Of a DNA stretch of 64,000 nt, positions 1 through 10,605 are shown piece by piece. Source of the DNA: Megamerina dolium. Its lineage: Eukaryota; Arthropoda; Insecta; Diptera; Megamerinidae. The stretch spans positions 64,760,907-64,824,906 of the forward strand of contig OY978525.1 in NCBI GenBank assembly GCA_963854835.1. Reading direction: 5' to 3'. Position 1 is the first letter of the stretch. Every line of letters starts with the position of its first letter. The position numbers and the translations under genes are program-made. A model generated the notes under the pieces. It was not told the origin of the DNA. It was given only the letters and a program-made list of their open reading frames with translations, and ran no database searches.

Positions 1-307
1 CCTCTCACCTACACGTGGTGGCACTGTAAACCCTGATTGGAGATTGGGTACCCAACCGCAATGGAAAAGAAGGGAACAAACGAAAAGGCTGGTCCCCTAA
101 GCCATGATACCTATATAGCTATCCCGGCTTAGGGGATCTGATAGTTGTATTTTAGCGTTGCACCTCACTAATACCTGCCCGCCTCAGTGAGTAACAGTGG
201 GCTTATCGTATTTTTGGGGGCTATGACACGACGGACCTTCCTTTCCCCCACACTCGTGGTATTAAATATGGACACACCAAATTTAAACAAAATTAACAAA
301 TAAATAT
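1..307. other. Unassigned sequence left of the first LINE
   Basis: No coding region I can support lies here. The stretch is less AT-rich than most of the window and holds one clear hairpin (94-135). It could be the end of another mobile element whose body lies outside the window, but I recognise no family. It ends where similarity to the RTE 5' leader begins. Confidence 0.4.
94..135. repeat. Inverted repeat, 10-bp stem
   Basis: CCCCTAAGCC at 94-103 pairs perfectly with GGCTTAGGGG at 126-135 across a 22-nt AT-rich loop. It could be a structured RNA end of a mobile element. No function is shown. Confidence 0.6.
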
Positions 308-3300
308 TGGCGAAAATCTCCTCGGTTAGAGGTTGTGCGTTGGGTTTGGGACCCGCCACATAAAAAATCCACCCAATGAAAAAAACAGCAATGCCTCGGA
401 TAAGGACTACCGCTTTTGTTGATGATCCCCGCAAACGAAAAAAGGACAACGATTTACGGATATGCACCTGGAATGTACGGTCCCTTTATAGGGAGGTGCC
501 TCTATCCAGCTGGTTGATGTCGTCGAAAAATACAGAGCTGACATCACCGCTGTCCAGGAAATCCGATGGACGGGACAGGGCTGCTCCGAAAGAGCGGCCT
601 GTGGATTTTTGGTCAGCAAGAGACTACGACATCTTGTCTCACAGTTCACGCCTGTGAACGAACGGCTGGCCACCTTTCCGCATCAATGCAAAATTCCTCA
701 ACATCAGCCTTATATGCGCCCACGCTCCGACGGTTGAGAAGGACAATGTGACCAAGGAGAGCTTCTTTCAGCGCCTCGAAGAAGCTTATGACCGCTGCCC
801 CCGCCACGATATCAAAATCTTGCTTGGCGACTTTAATGCCAAGGTGAGCAAGGAAGGTACCTTTGGTCCAACTGTCGGAAATTTCAGCCTCCACCAGAAC
901 ACCTCCGATAACGGAATGAGGCTGATCGACTTCGCCGCAGCACGAAACATGGTAATTGGTGGTACCAGATTCCAGCACCTCGATATCCACAAAGCGACAT
1001 GGCTGTCTCCAGATCAACTTACAAGAAACCAAATTGATCATGTGGTGATTGACGGAAGGCATGCTTCCAGTGTGATGGACGTGAAATCGATCCGTGGCGC
1101 CAACATCGACTCGGATCACTACCTTGTTGCAGCTAGGGTGTGCACACGTTTATGTGTCGCAAATAACAAGAGAAGTCCCACACAGAGAGAGCTCGACGTC
1201 AGTAAGCTGCGATCATCAGAGACAGCAGATGCATTTGCCACTCGACTATCGGATCTGCTTATGCAGAACACTCCCCCACTTGATGATACATGCGCACGGT
1301 GGACACATATATCCCACTCTATGACTACTACTGCCGAGGAGGTAATCGGTTACTACCGGCCTCTGAGGAATGAGTGGTGTGATCAGGAGTGTCGCGACGC
1401 TACCGCAGAGAAAGACGCCGTCTACAGAAGAACCCTGCGTGCAGGCGCAACGCGAGCTGTTAAGGAGCGGTACAGAGAGAAAAGGAGTGCAGAGACACGT
1501 CTTTTCAGGCGCAAGAAGAGGGAGTTGGAAAGACGCGAGTGTGAGGAGATAGAGATGTGTACCGAAAAGAATGAGACTCGAAAATTCTTTGAAAAGATCA
1601 AGCGCCTGAGTGGAGGTTTAAATCCCAGACCCTCTTCTTGTCGTGATGGATGTGGGAATCTGGTTACAGATGTCCAGAGTGTACTGAGCCTATGGAGGGA
1701 ACACTTCTCCGCGTTACTGAATGGCGATGCTACGAACAATTCCGCCAGTGGAGAGGATTGCCCGATAACCGCGATTACAGATAATGGTGTTGATGTTCCA
1801 CCACCCGACTATGACGAGGTTGAAACTGCCATTTTAAGGCTAAAGAACAACAAAGCTGCAGGTGCTGATGGCCTACCTGCTGAGTTATTTAAAACCGGAG
1901 GCGATAAGCTGCTCGCCTGCATGCACCAGCTCATAAGCAGAATATGGTCGGATGAAAGCATGCCTGATGATTGGAGGCTCAGTGTTCTCTGTCCTGTCAT
2001 AAAAAAGGAGACCCCACAATTTGCGCCAACTACCGTGGAATAAGTCTCCTGAGCATCGCATACAAGGTTCTATCAAGCGTACTGTGTGAAAGGTTGAAGC
2101 CTATGCTCAGCAACCTGATTGGACTTTATCAGTGTGGCTTCAGACCTGGTAAATCCACCATCGACCAGATTTTCACACTGCGCCAAATCCTGGAGAAGAC
2201 CCAAGAAAAACAGATAGACACACATCACCTATTTGTTGATTATAAAGCCGCTTTCGACAGTCCGGTAAGGGATTACCTCTATGCAACAATGTCTGAGTTC
2301 GGTATTCCTGCAAAGTTCATTCGACTTTGTAGAATGACACTGCATAACTCCCGTTGTGCAGTGGAAATTGGGAAGGACCTCTCCGCACCGTTTAATACCG
2401 AACGGGGTTTCAGACAAGGTGATTCGTTATCGTGCGACTTCTTCAATCTTATTATGGAGAAAATAATACGAGCTGCTGATCTACGACATAATGGCACTAT
2501 CTTCAACAAAAGTGTCATGTTGTTAACGTATGCCGACGATATTGACATAATCAGCATGAATACGCGAGCAGTCAGTGCAGCATTCTCAGAGTTGAAAAGA
2601 GAGTCGCGTCGGATGGGTCTCACGGTGAACGAGGGCAAGACGAAGTATCTAGTGTCAACAAACAAAGAGTCCCGGCGTCTTGGACAGCACGTCACTGTTG
2701 ACAACTACGCTTTTGAAGTAGTAAGGGACTTTGTCTATCTTGGAACCAGCATTAACAGCAGTAATGACGTCAGCTTGGAGATCATGCGTAGGATAACTCT
2801 TGCTAACAGGTGTTACTTTGGGCTGAGTAAGCAATTGAGAAGTCGAGCCCTCTCTCGAAGAACGAAAACTACACTCTACAAGTCTCTCATCATGCCTGTC
2901 CTAACATATGGCGCTGAATCCTGGACAATTTCCACCTCGGATGAGCGAATGCTTGGAGTTTTCGAGAGAAAAGTCCTACGCAAGATCTTTGGACCTATTT
3001 GCGTTGGTGGCGAGTACCGAATAAGGTACAACCATGAGCTGTACGAGCTGTATGCCGATATTGACATAGTAAAGCGCATCAAAATCCAGCGGCTGCGCTG
3101 GCTAGGTCATGTCGAGCGAATGGAAGAACACGCTCCAGCTAAGAGCGCTGGAGGACGACGCAGAAGAGGAAGACCTAACCTGCGGTGGAAGGACCGAGCA
3201 CTGGAGAACCTGACGGTGCTTGGAATTTCTAACTGGCGCCAGCTAGCAAAGAACAGAGATGGCTGGCGAAGCATGTTATATACGGCCTAAATCGATATTC

Positions 3301-3335
3301 GGTTGTTATGGCCACATAAGTAAGTAAGTAAGTAG
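308..3335 (+). mobile_element. RTE-clade LINE, copy 1, 5'-truncated and broken
   Basis: The sequence matches the intact RTE at 41.0-44.4 kb from the 5' leader (GGCGAAAATCTCCTCGG) to the 3' end, which is followed by a short (TAAG)n tail. Compared with the intact copy it lacks about 270 bp of 5' leader. There is a deletion of roughly 45 bp in the endonuclease region near 598, a 1-bp deletion near 1998 and an in-frame loss of about 18 bp near 3144. No clear target-site duplication was found, and a decayed BEL/Pao pol follows directly. The 3' end with a tetranucleotide tail rather than poly(A) is typical of RTE elements. Confidence 0.9.
376..3290 (+). pseudogene. RTE endonuclease-reverse transcriptase, frameshifted
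   Basis: This is the remnant of one long LINE polyprotein: an AP-type endonuclease that nicks the target, followed by a reverse transcriptase. It survives in three pieces. 376-657 holds the start, including the ICTWNVRS endonuclease motif. 748-2043 holds GDFNAKVS, SDHYLVAARV and the linker. 1971-3290 holds the RT with FVDYKAAFDS, GFRQGDSLS and the catalytic YADDIDII. Two frame breaks, near 598 and 1998, correspond to deletions relative to the open copy at 41388-44366. It could not make a full-length protein. RTE is the best family match because of the single ORF, the RT motif spacing and the 3' tail. Confidence 0.88.
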
Positions 3336-3339
3336 ACTA

Positions 3340-4600
3340 AACAACGAATCAACTGCTTGGAAAATTCTGGAAATTTGAAGACACGAATGATACGGAACGA
3401 TCGGTCTCTAGCTGATGAACGATGTGAAAATCATTTCATTGAGAACGTAGAAAGAAATGCAGATGGGAGATTCACTGTTCGCCTGCCATTTTCAAAGAAT
3501 GCAGTAGTCCTCAAAAATTTGCAATTATTGGCTCTCAAACGATTTCTATCACTAGAAGAAGGGTTTGATAACAATCCTTAGCTTAGAGAAGAATATAACA
3601 AATTCATGCAAGAATATGAATGGAAAAATGGAAGAAGTTCTGGAAGAAGATATTTCCAATACATACTATGTCATGGCTCACCTCTGTGTATTGAAACCTG
3701 AAATCTCAACTATGAAGCTACGAGTGGTTTTCGATGCATCGACAATGTTACAGCTCATCATCTGGAGGTACCACAAATATAAGGTCATCAAATGTTTTCG
3801 TTTAAAAACTGTAAGCTTTGACACTTTTTCATCACCGTACTTAGGAACAAAATGTCTACAATATTTAGCTTTACAAAATACCCACTAGGAGCGCCAATAC
3901 CACTCGATGATTTTATGTGATTGACTGTCTCAGTGTCTGGCTTTAAGTTTCTGAAATATTGTCCTCAATTATTAAGCCACCGGCAAAAGGTGTGATCAAA
4001 AGAACAGTGAGCTCATAACCTGCAAAAATCTTCGACGCGTTAGGATTATTTGGTGGTGAAAGCCAAAATATTTCTGCAGGAGCTATAACAGTTACCAATT
4101 TCATGGGATGATGAGTTATCGCTAAATTTACAAACCGATTGAAATAATTTCCGCAGAAATATAGAAGCCTTAAACATTAAGGTGCATTGATTCGTCTTGA
4201 AACACAAAAACAAACATCAATTAAAATTCTCACATTTGTGGATACATTTGAAAGAGCCTATGTAACTGTAATCTAGATTCGTTCAACATACACATAAAAC
4301 ACTATTGCAACCAGACTTGTTCCAAATCAAGAGTAGCACCAATTAAAAACAAACTCTGTCACGACTAGAACTGTGCAACTACAAAATGGTGAAAACTTCT
4401 TTTTGGCCCGATTCACAAATTGTATTAGCTTGGATAAATTCATCAACAGCATCCTTTCATACCTTTGTGGCGAACAGAACAAAAATCCAAAGTTCAAGTC
4501 TTCCAACTTTCGATGCGACTCAGCAGCAGATTTCTTCAAATTGAAGCAAAAAGTAGAGCTTCCCGCATATGCTCTTTTTCTGGCACGAAACTAGACATGA
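3340..4600 (+). pseudogene. Decayed BEL/Pao pol fragment
   Basis: Translated pieces on the plus strand follow BEL/Pao pol in order. First comes the segment before the RT (RCENHFIENV, then GRFTVRLPF at about 3425-3495). Next is LRVVFDAST at 3718-3745, then a stretch resembling FGTAAAPYLATRCL at about 3820-3870, and then words resembling the IFDALGLFG and WDDELS region at 4030-4130. Stops and frameshifts interrupt it throughout. The same order is seen in the better preserved BEL at 24.8-31.0 kb, but the two are clearly different families by sequence. The last 300 bp are assigned only by position. Confidence 0.72.
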
Positions 4601-4767
4601 TTATACGAGGAAAAATGTATGTTGTTGTATGAAATCACTGATGATGTTTACTAATTAATGTAAACAGATGTCGAACTCATAAAAAAAGGATGCACAGTCG
4701 ATAATAGCTCAATATGCTCATTAACGCCATCTAGGAGCAAACAGCAGATTTAAGATTGTACACCTGG

Positions 4768-4838
4768 TAATGTAATGTTATTTAGTAATGTAATGAAATG
4801 TTATTTAGTAATGTAATGTAATATTATTTAGTAATGTC
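4768..4838. repeat. Short tandem repeat, ~23-bp unit
   Basis: Three imperfect repeats of a TAATGTAATG...TTATTTAG unit run in a row, and a fourth begins. It is a minisatellite-like slip repeat with no coding potential. Confidence 0.7.
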
Positions 4839-4865
4839 GTTAAAATAAGTCTCTTGCTGTCATAT

Positions 4866-5421
4866 TGTTAGTTTTTATTTTCTGAGCGTATAATTCTACT
4901 CGGATCAACCCTGTTCAATCACTGGATTCTGTCAATAATAATTGCGACACTTATTTTGACCCTTATTTTTGTTGTTTGACTATGTCTAACAACATTTTAT
5001 TTAATCAACTATTTACAATCATTCTTTTAATTTAACTTGCTATCGTGTGATGTTGCCTCGACCACTTGATGGTGTTATGTTGCCTCTATCACTGTCGGAT
5101 TCGAATTAATTCATTTGTCAACAACTGGCCCTATTTATACTCTGTGGCAACACTCTAGAATCTCCCTTTATCATAGTCGAGTTTCTTCTCGTAAGAACAT
5201 ACAAAATTGCATTGATTTTCTCCGCTACGAGCAACGTCTACGTCACCGTCATACGGTGGTGAGTTTTCGTTAACACGACATTCCCATAAGATAGGTCGTG
5301 TCAGCTGACACGTTCTACGTTTTTACGTCGGTGGCTAGTTGCAGCATAACACCCGTTTCAATGCTATTATTCGTGCCATTCACAATTAGTGATGAATAAC
5401 CAACCATCGATATTCGATACA
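4866..5421 (-). mobile_element. Solo Ty3/Gypsy LTR (third family copy), ATAT TSD
   Basis: The ends match the LTRs at 8661-9090 and 23523-23960. On the plus strand it begins TGTTAGTTTTTATTTTCTG and ends CGATATTCGATACA, so the LTR reads on the minus strand. ATAT flanks both sides (4862-4865 and 5422-5425). No internal element sequence adjoins it, so it is probably a recombination-derived solo LTR. About 50 bp of normal LTR sequence is missing and replaced by a foldback-repeat fragment (5192-5353). Confidence 0.78.
5192..5353. repeat. Foldback-repeat fragment inside the LTR
   Basis: The stretch GTCACCGTCATACGGTGGTG... through GTGTCAGCTGACACG to GTGGCTAGTTGC closely matches the core of the foldback blocks at 31.9-54.0 kb, more than 25 kb away. 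It carries the perfect 14-bp palindrome GTGTCAGCTGACAC and the small hairpin CACCGT-CAT-ACGGTG. It replaces part of the surrounding LTR, so the repeat family is dispersed and not confined to the array. Confidence 0.8.
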
Positions 5422-5425
5422 ATAT

Positions 5426-6264
5426 CTATGCACAAAGATGTCCAACGCAATTTTATAATTTGCGGTTGCGATTGGTAGATGTTTAATTAGGTTTTTAGGC
5501 TGGTCTGCCAAGTGTGTTGTTAGATAAAACATTTTCTGGACTTCGCTCACCGCTGTAATGTGGATCAACTGAATTTAAAGGGTTACTACTGTGGGTAGCT
5601 GCCGCTCAACTTCGGAATTTGACTTTTAGGCAGTTGCAATTAACACTGCTCATTTTTGCTGGTATCTTGCAGTGTGCTTATATTAGCAGTAATGTACATA
5701 GGATGTTGTGTACCTCTGCTCTCATTTTATAGAAATAATCTAAAGTGTGTGTTGATAGCCATAAAATGTCGTTGTTGATAGTGCATGTATTTGTTAATGA
5801 AAACCAGTTTTGTTTGGTAATACAAATCAGGGTGACTCTTAATGTCTTAATGCATTCATTAATGCTCGCTGATTGCGAAATACCTTATGTATCTTCGCGA
5901 ACTTGTGATGTTCCACTTGCATACCGCATATTGCGGTATGCAAAAAAAGGAGCAAACAAAATATCCCAAAAAACTTATAGCACTGAAGAGCTTTGAATGC
6001 AGAATATGAGTGCGGAAATATAGAGGGCAAAATGAAAGATATTTTCACCATAGGACAAATTTAAAAGCTTAAAACTAACAACAGAAAATAGTGCTGGGCC
6101 GAAAAAGATATCGCTAATTCTGCAACTTTGTACGCTGCGAGCGCAAAAGCATAAATAAACAAAAAAGGATTTCCTCTTCCCGCAATTCGCACATTACAAA
6201 AATTGACACAACAAATTGATATTTCCAGAGACTTACTGCAGCCAGTGCTAAAATGAATGGCCTC
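5426..6264. other. No recognisable gene; one strong hairpin
   Basis: AT-rich sequence with short chance ORFs only. The one structured site is the inverted repeat at 5917-5943. I recognise no protein or element here. Confidence 0.5.
5917..5943. repeat. Perfect 11-bp inverted repeat, 5-nt loop
   Basis: TTGCATACCGC pairs with GCGGTATGCAA around ATATT. It could be the surviving centre of a small palindromic element. Nothing else nearby explains it. Confidence 0.7.
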
Positions 6265-6275
6265 TTCTTCTTCTG

Positions 6276-6639
6276 GGTGGTAGCTCAGTAGCTAGTGTGT
6301 TGGCCTTCTGATCTGTAGGTCGTGGGTTCAATCCCCGGCTGTAGCATAACAAATTTAATATCGAAAATATTTTTCTTTCGAACGGTACTCACCTGTCGAC
6401 AAGCAATTGGCAATTCTTCTGGCAGTAACAATTTGCCATAGAAAAGCTTCTAAGAAAACCCTGTGACAAAGCTCAGAAAAAGTGATGTTCGCTAAAGTTC
6501 TGCCGTTCGGAACCTGCTAAAATAAGTAGGTCCCTTCTAATACTGTCCGAAATTTAACAAGCACAGCAGTAATGGAAGGGAAGCTCGGCCAAAAACCCCT
6601 TTGGGGGTTATAAGTGCCACATATTCATTCATTTATTCA
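6276..6639 (+). mobile_element. tRNA-derived SINE, copy 1
   Basis: About 364 bp. The head looks like a tRNA gene, with an A-box-like TAGCTCAGTAG at 6281-6291 and a B-box GGTTCAATCCC at 6325-6335. Together these form an internal RNA polymerase III promoter. A tRNA-unrelated body follows, then GTGCCACATATTC and an (ATTC)n-like tail. An 11-bp target-site duplication, TTCTTCTTCTG, flanks it at 6265-6275 and 6640-6650. Two more copies lie at 22889-23203 and 63132-63490. The A box here has a mutated last position compared with the copy at 63.5 kb, so this copy is probably inactive. It encodes no protein and would depend on a LINE reverse transcriptase. Confidence 0.9.
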
Positions 6640-6655
6640 TTCTTCTTCTGAAATG

Positions 6656-7050
6656 GACGAGATTCAGAAGCTATGCATCTTGTGGTGACTTGCGATGAAA
6701 AGTGGATAAACTTTGAGAATCCTAAGCGAAAAAAATCGTGGGTCGATCCCGGCCAACCAGCAACTTCTTCTCCAAGACCAAATCGCTTTGGACGCAAGAC
6801 GATGCTGTGCGTTTGGTGGGATCAGCAGGGTGTCGAAACCTGATGAAATTGTCAATGCTCACCGCTACCACCAACAACTAGTGAAATTGCGCCGTGCTTT
6901 GAGTGAAAAAAGGCCATGTTATGAACAAAGCCATGAGAAGCTGATTTTTCTCCATGACAACGCCCCATCGCACACGTCAAAACTGGTCCAAAACTACTTG
7001 GACACACCAAATTGGGAGGTGGTAACTCATCCCGCTTATTCACCAGACAG
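6656..7050 (+). pseudogene. Mariner-type transposase remnant
   Basis: Part of the catalytic domain of a Tc1/mariner transposase, a DDD-type cut-and-paste enzyme. VVTCDEKWI near 6677-6705 carries the first catalytic Asp. LIFLHDNAPSH at about 6945-6980 carries the second, and HPAYSPD at 7027-7047 leads to where the third should be. The sequence then departs from the family before the usual LAPSDYHLF segment, and a frame break is needed near 6830. The N-terminal DNA-binding half and terminal repeats are not visible. Confidence 0.85.
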
Positions 7051-8033
7051 TGGATTTAAGCTTGTACACTTGGTACATACAATGAGGTACTTATTTCCCA
7101 ATTGCGCAAATACAGAGCATTTATGCAAGGGTAACGAGGTAAGGTTTATCCACTTCTCATTACTAGTGTACGTGCGCAAGCAGTGGCTCAAGGCATGTAA
7201 CGTTGTCAATGAGGAGCTGCCGAAAATTCCCTTTGTGTGCTCAGTCTGGAGATATAAAAACAGGAAAAAACAACGTAACTGTGAAAATATGTTGTGCACA
7301 GAAGCAAACGTTGTTCCCTTAGAAAAAAACATTCTGAAATTTGAGGAAATAACCGATGACGCAACTTTGACCCGAAACATATTTTAAGGAATAAGTTATA
7401 TTCCTATATCTGCAGAAGAAGAACTAGAGGTGAATTCGCTTCGTCTCCTCAATAATATACACTGAGATTTAAATATTTTGGTGTAGATTTCAGAGTAATA
7501 AGAAGAAAATATTGAAGATTATTCGAAACTATTGAAGACCTTTATGATATTGAGTTGGGCTGGAGAAATTCGGGGGTTATATTTGATCAAAAATGGGGTT
7601 AAGGACATCAGACAAACTGGATCAGAGCTACATATACGTAAATTTATTATCAGAGGGTAGGCTATACAAGCCAAATTATATATTCCTATACTTTTTGAAA
7701 CAAATGAATGTAGTTTTTATCAAAATTAATGGGGACTCATTACATGCAAAATTTATTAAAAAGCGTAAATGTGAATTGTAATTTTTGTTTGAGTAGAAAA
7801 TTTATTCCTATTCGTTACATAAATCATAATTTAAAAGAGAAAAGCCATCACTTGATAAAAAAATCAAATAATATATTATATGTAGTTTTTGAGTTAGCAA
7901 GCCTTTTTGCTAACGTTACTAAATAAAATCTTATTCCGAATAATGTATATGTAATTTTTATTAGGTCCGATCGTGACCATAGCCAAAATTAAAGTAGATG
8001 TTTGTTAATATTATATACTAGTAGTTAGTCTAG
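7051..8033. other. Unrecognised AT-rich sequence
   Basis: An open frame runs on from the mariner remnant to 7387, but its residues match no family I know. Three shorter frames between 7590 and 7926 are lysine/asparagine-rich and look like chance. I cannot assign a gene or element here. Confidence 0.4.
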
Positions 8034-8036
8034 AAT

Positions 8037-8509
8037 AACCGCATTCTTTTGCACGCGAGTTGCAAAAGAACACTTACTTACTTATTTGCCGAACTGCATG
8101 CAAAGCAACAACAAAAATAAGCGAAATCGCCTATTTTAACGGAGTTCAATTGAAGTTGCTTATATTTTAATCGACCTGAGTTATAGTGTTGGAAAGTAAA
8201 AAGCAGCACTATTGTGAATAGACTACTGGAATGCGCTTGAGAAATTTCAACAACAATATATTTCAATATTTCAATTATTGTAAATATAAACAAAAATAAG
8301 CAAAATAAACCAAGTGCAAATAAAAATTTATTTTAAATAAACGATTATATTTACCACAGATTCCGCAGAATTGTTTATTTTTTGTTTTGACTTCGATTAT
8401 AAATTTCACCAGCGTTGCTAAGTAACTAAAGGGAAATTATATTCAACTAAAAGGGAATTTAATTGTGAGTTGGTGTTCTTTTGCAACTCGATTACAAAAG
8501 AATGCAGCT
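8037..8509. mobile_element. Non-autonomous PIF/Harbinger element (MITE), copy 1
   Basis: 473 bp bounded by imperfect terminal inverted repeats of the same type as the full element at 10356-13391: CCGCATTCTTTTGC on the left and GCAAAAGAATGC-type on the right. Each terminus contains its own small hairpin, CTTTTGCA facing TGCAAAAG. The ends are slightly decayed and the flanks (AAT, AAG) no longer match exactly. Subterminal sequence, such as GAACTGCATGCAAAGCAAC, also matches the full element. There are no genes inside, so movement would need the Harbinger proteins in trans. Confidence 0.85.
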
Positions 8510-8660
8510 AAGAACACAAAAATTTGAAAACAACGGGAAAATAAAAGAGAGAGAATATGCAAATCGCGACAATTTGTGATTTTAGAATAAGAATATACAC
8601 AATTAGAATAGAGTGACCAGCTAACATTACTGGATTATTAAATTAAATAAATTAACATAT

Positions 8661-9090
8661 TGTAACGAGTATCGATAGCTGGTTACTCATCACTATTGTG
8701 ACTGACACTATTGGCAGCATCGAAACGAATGTCAGCAAAAAGAAATAAGCGATAACCAGAACAAGTCAACGAGAAAGGAAGAGAAGAATCTCGATAAAGG
8801 AAGATTCTGGGGTGTTGCCAACAGAGTATAAATAGAGCCAGTGTTGAGAAGTGAAAATAAATCGAATTGACTGCGCAAACATCTATACAGAAGCAAAAGT
8901 TGCTAGTACATTAAAGTGTTATTGTAAATAGTTCATTGAAAACTGAGTTGATTTTAAATAGAGTTTATTAAATAAATTGTTGCTTTATATAGCTGTATAA
9001 AATAAGTGTTGCAGTTATTATTAACAGAATCCAGTGATCGAACAAGGTAATTCAAATAGAATTAAACGCTCACAGAATAAAAACGTAACA
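8661..9090 (+). mobile_element. Solo Ty3/Gypsy LTR, ATAT TSD
   Basis: 430 bp beginning TGTAACGAGTATCGATAG and ending AAAACGTAACA, with the TG...CA ends of an LTR, flanked by ATAT on both sides (8657-8660 and 9091-9094). It has the parts of an LTR in order: a TATA box, then AATAAA-type signals at about 8856 and 8970. No gag or pol adjoins it, which points to loss of the internal region by LTR-LTR recombination. Inverted relatives lie at 4866-5421, 22827-23518 and 23523-23960. Confidence 0.88.
8827..8834 (+). promoter_or_regulatory. LTR TATA box
   Basis: TATAAATA in the sequence GAGTATAAATAGAGCC, about 166 bp into the LTR, conserved in the inverted LTR copies. It would place retroelement transcript starts about 30 bp downstream. 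Confidence 0.65.
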
Positions 9091-9850
9091 ATATGTTTTG
9101 TGGAGTTCAAAAGAAATTATGTTTGTACTACCGCGCAGGATAGTGTTTAAGAATAGACTGTTTTACTGCTATATCAGTTGCTGGTCCGAACAGTATGTAA
9201 TACGTTCGTATTTGAAGCACAACATATAAATAAACAAAGTATATTATATACCCCCATAATACTCCTGCTATACTTGAACTTGAGCAAAGTGGCAACATTT
9301 TTTAGAAAAATCACAAATAAATTAAGTCATGTTCTCGATTGACCGTCAAAAATTATGTAAGAATAAAAGCGGAACCATAGTGTAATAAAACTAAGGTGAT
9401 ATCAAAAATATAACCTCACTTTTTGGGCAGTCTTATACAATGCCTCATTTTATCGCACTTAAAAGGGGGCCGAATTTATGTCTTCAATTTACTTCATTTT
9501 TAATATCTTTCAAATCTCGTGCATTTTTGGGTAAAATATTTTACAAATTGTACAAAATGTTCTCAATTTGTCATAAAACAATTTTATTAATTAATATAAA
9601 GCGTAAAGAATTATATGTCTTGCAAGGTGATGATTTAGTTTCTGAGGCGGTGTAATAAAAACTTATGTTTACATTGAATTTTATACTAAGTATCGTTTTA
9701 ATACATATTTCATTTCACTTATTATAAAATAAAGCATTATTAAAATATGTGAGTAATGATTCATAAAAGCATATAGAAATATATATCCGGCCTTTTTTAC
9801 GGTTTAACCTAAATTGCAATTGCTTTCAGCTATTTAAAGTTGCAAGTCAT
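9091..9850. other. No recognisable gene
   Basis: AT-rich sequence between the solo LTR and the Harbinger cluster. A 71-codon frame at 9440-9655 has no recognisable motif, and I treat it as chance. Confidence 0.5.
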
Positions 9851-9853
9851 ATT

Positions 9854-10331
9854 AGCCGCATTCTTTTGTAACCGAGTTGCAAAAGAACACCAACTCGCAT
9901 TTAATTTCCCTTTTACTGGAATATAATTTCCCTTTAGTTACTTAGCAACGCTGGTTGTATATATGGTTGTTGGTGAAATTTATAAACGAAATAACAACAA
10001 AAAAGAAACTATTCTGCGGAATCTGTGGTAAATATATTCGTTTATTTAAAATGAATTTTTATTTGCATTTGCTTTATTTTGCTTATTTTTGTTTGTTTTG
10101 TTTTGTATTTTGTTTGTGTTGTTGAAATTTCCCAAGCACATTCCAGTAGTCTATTCACAATAGTGCTGTTTTTTACTTTCCAACACTATAATTCAGGTCG
10201 ATTAAAATATAAGCAACTTCAATTGAACTCGGTTAAAATAGACGATGACGCTTATTTTTGTTGTTGCTTTGCATGCAGTTCAGCAAATAAGTCAGTGTTC
10301 TTTTGCAACTTGTGTGCAAAAGAATGCGGCT
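9854..10331. mobile_element. Non-autonomous PIF/Harbinger element (MITE), copy 2
   Basis: 478 bp with near-perfect terminal inverted repeats, AGCCGCATTCTTTTG and CAAAAGAATGCGGCT. A clean 3-bp duplication, ATT, flanks it at 9851-9853 and 10332-10334. Its interior is close to MITE copy 1 in inverted orientation. Only 24 bp separate it from the full-length element. It has no coding capacity. Confidence 0.92.
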
Positions 10332-10605
10332 ATTGTTTTTATTTATTCTTATAATAGCCGCATTCTTTTGTAAGCGAGTTGCAAAAGAACACTGACTTAT
10401 TTTCTGAACTGCATGCAAAGCAACAACAAAAATAAGCGACATGGCTTATTTTAACCGAGTTGAATTCAAGTTGCTTATATTTTAATCGACCTGAGTTATA
10501 GTGTTGGAAAGTAAAAAAACAGCATTATTGTAAATGTGCTACAGAAATGCGCTAGGGAAATTTCATATAAACATCAAATCAAATATCAACATAAGACGAA
10601 ACAAA

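Noticed and set aside
1422..1739. Open minus-strand frames inside the RTE copies, repeated at the same place in each copy
   Set aside because: Antisense shadows of the RTE coding region. Their repetition reflects the element, not a second gene.
3310..3335. TAAG repeats as telomere-like or microsatellite DNA
   Set aside because: They are the 3' tails of RTE copies, directly after the conserved GGCCACA end.
7593..7926. Short Lys/Asn-rich frames
   Set aside because: AT-rich sequence gives such frames by chance. No start context, motif or conservation could be seen.
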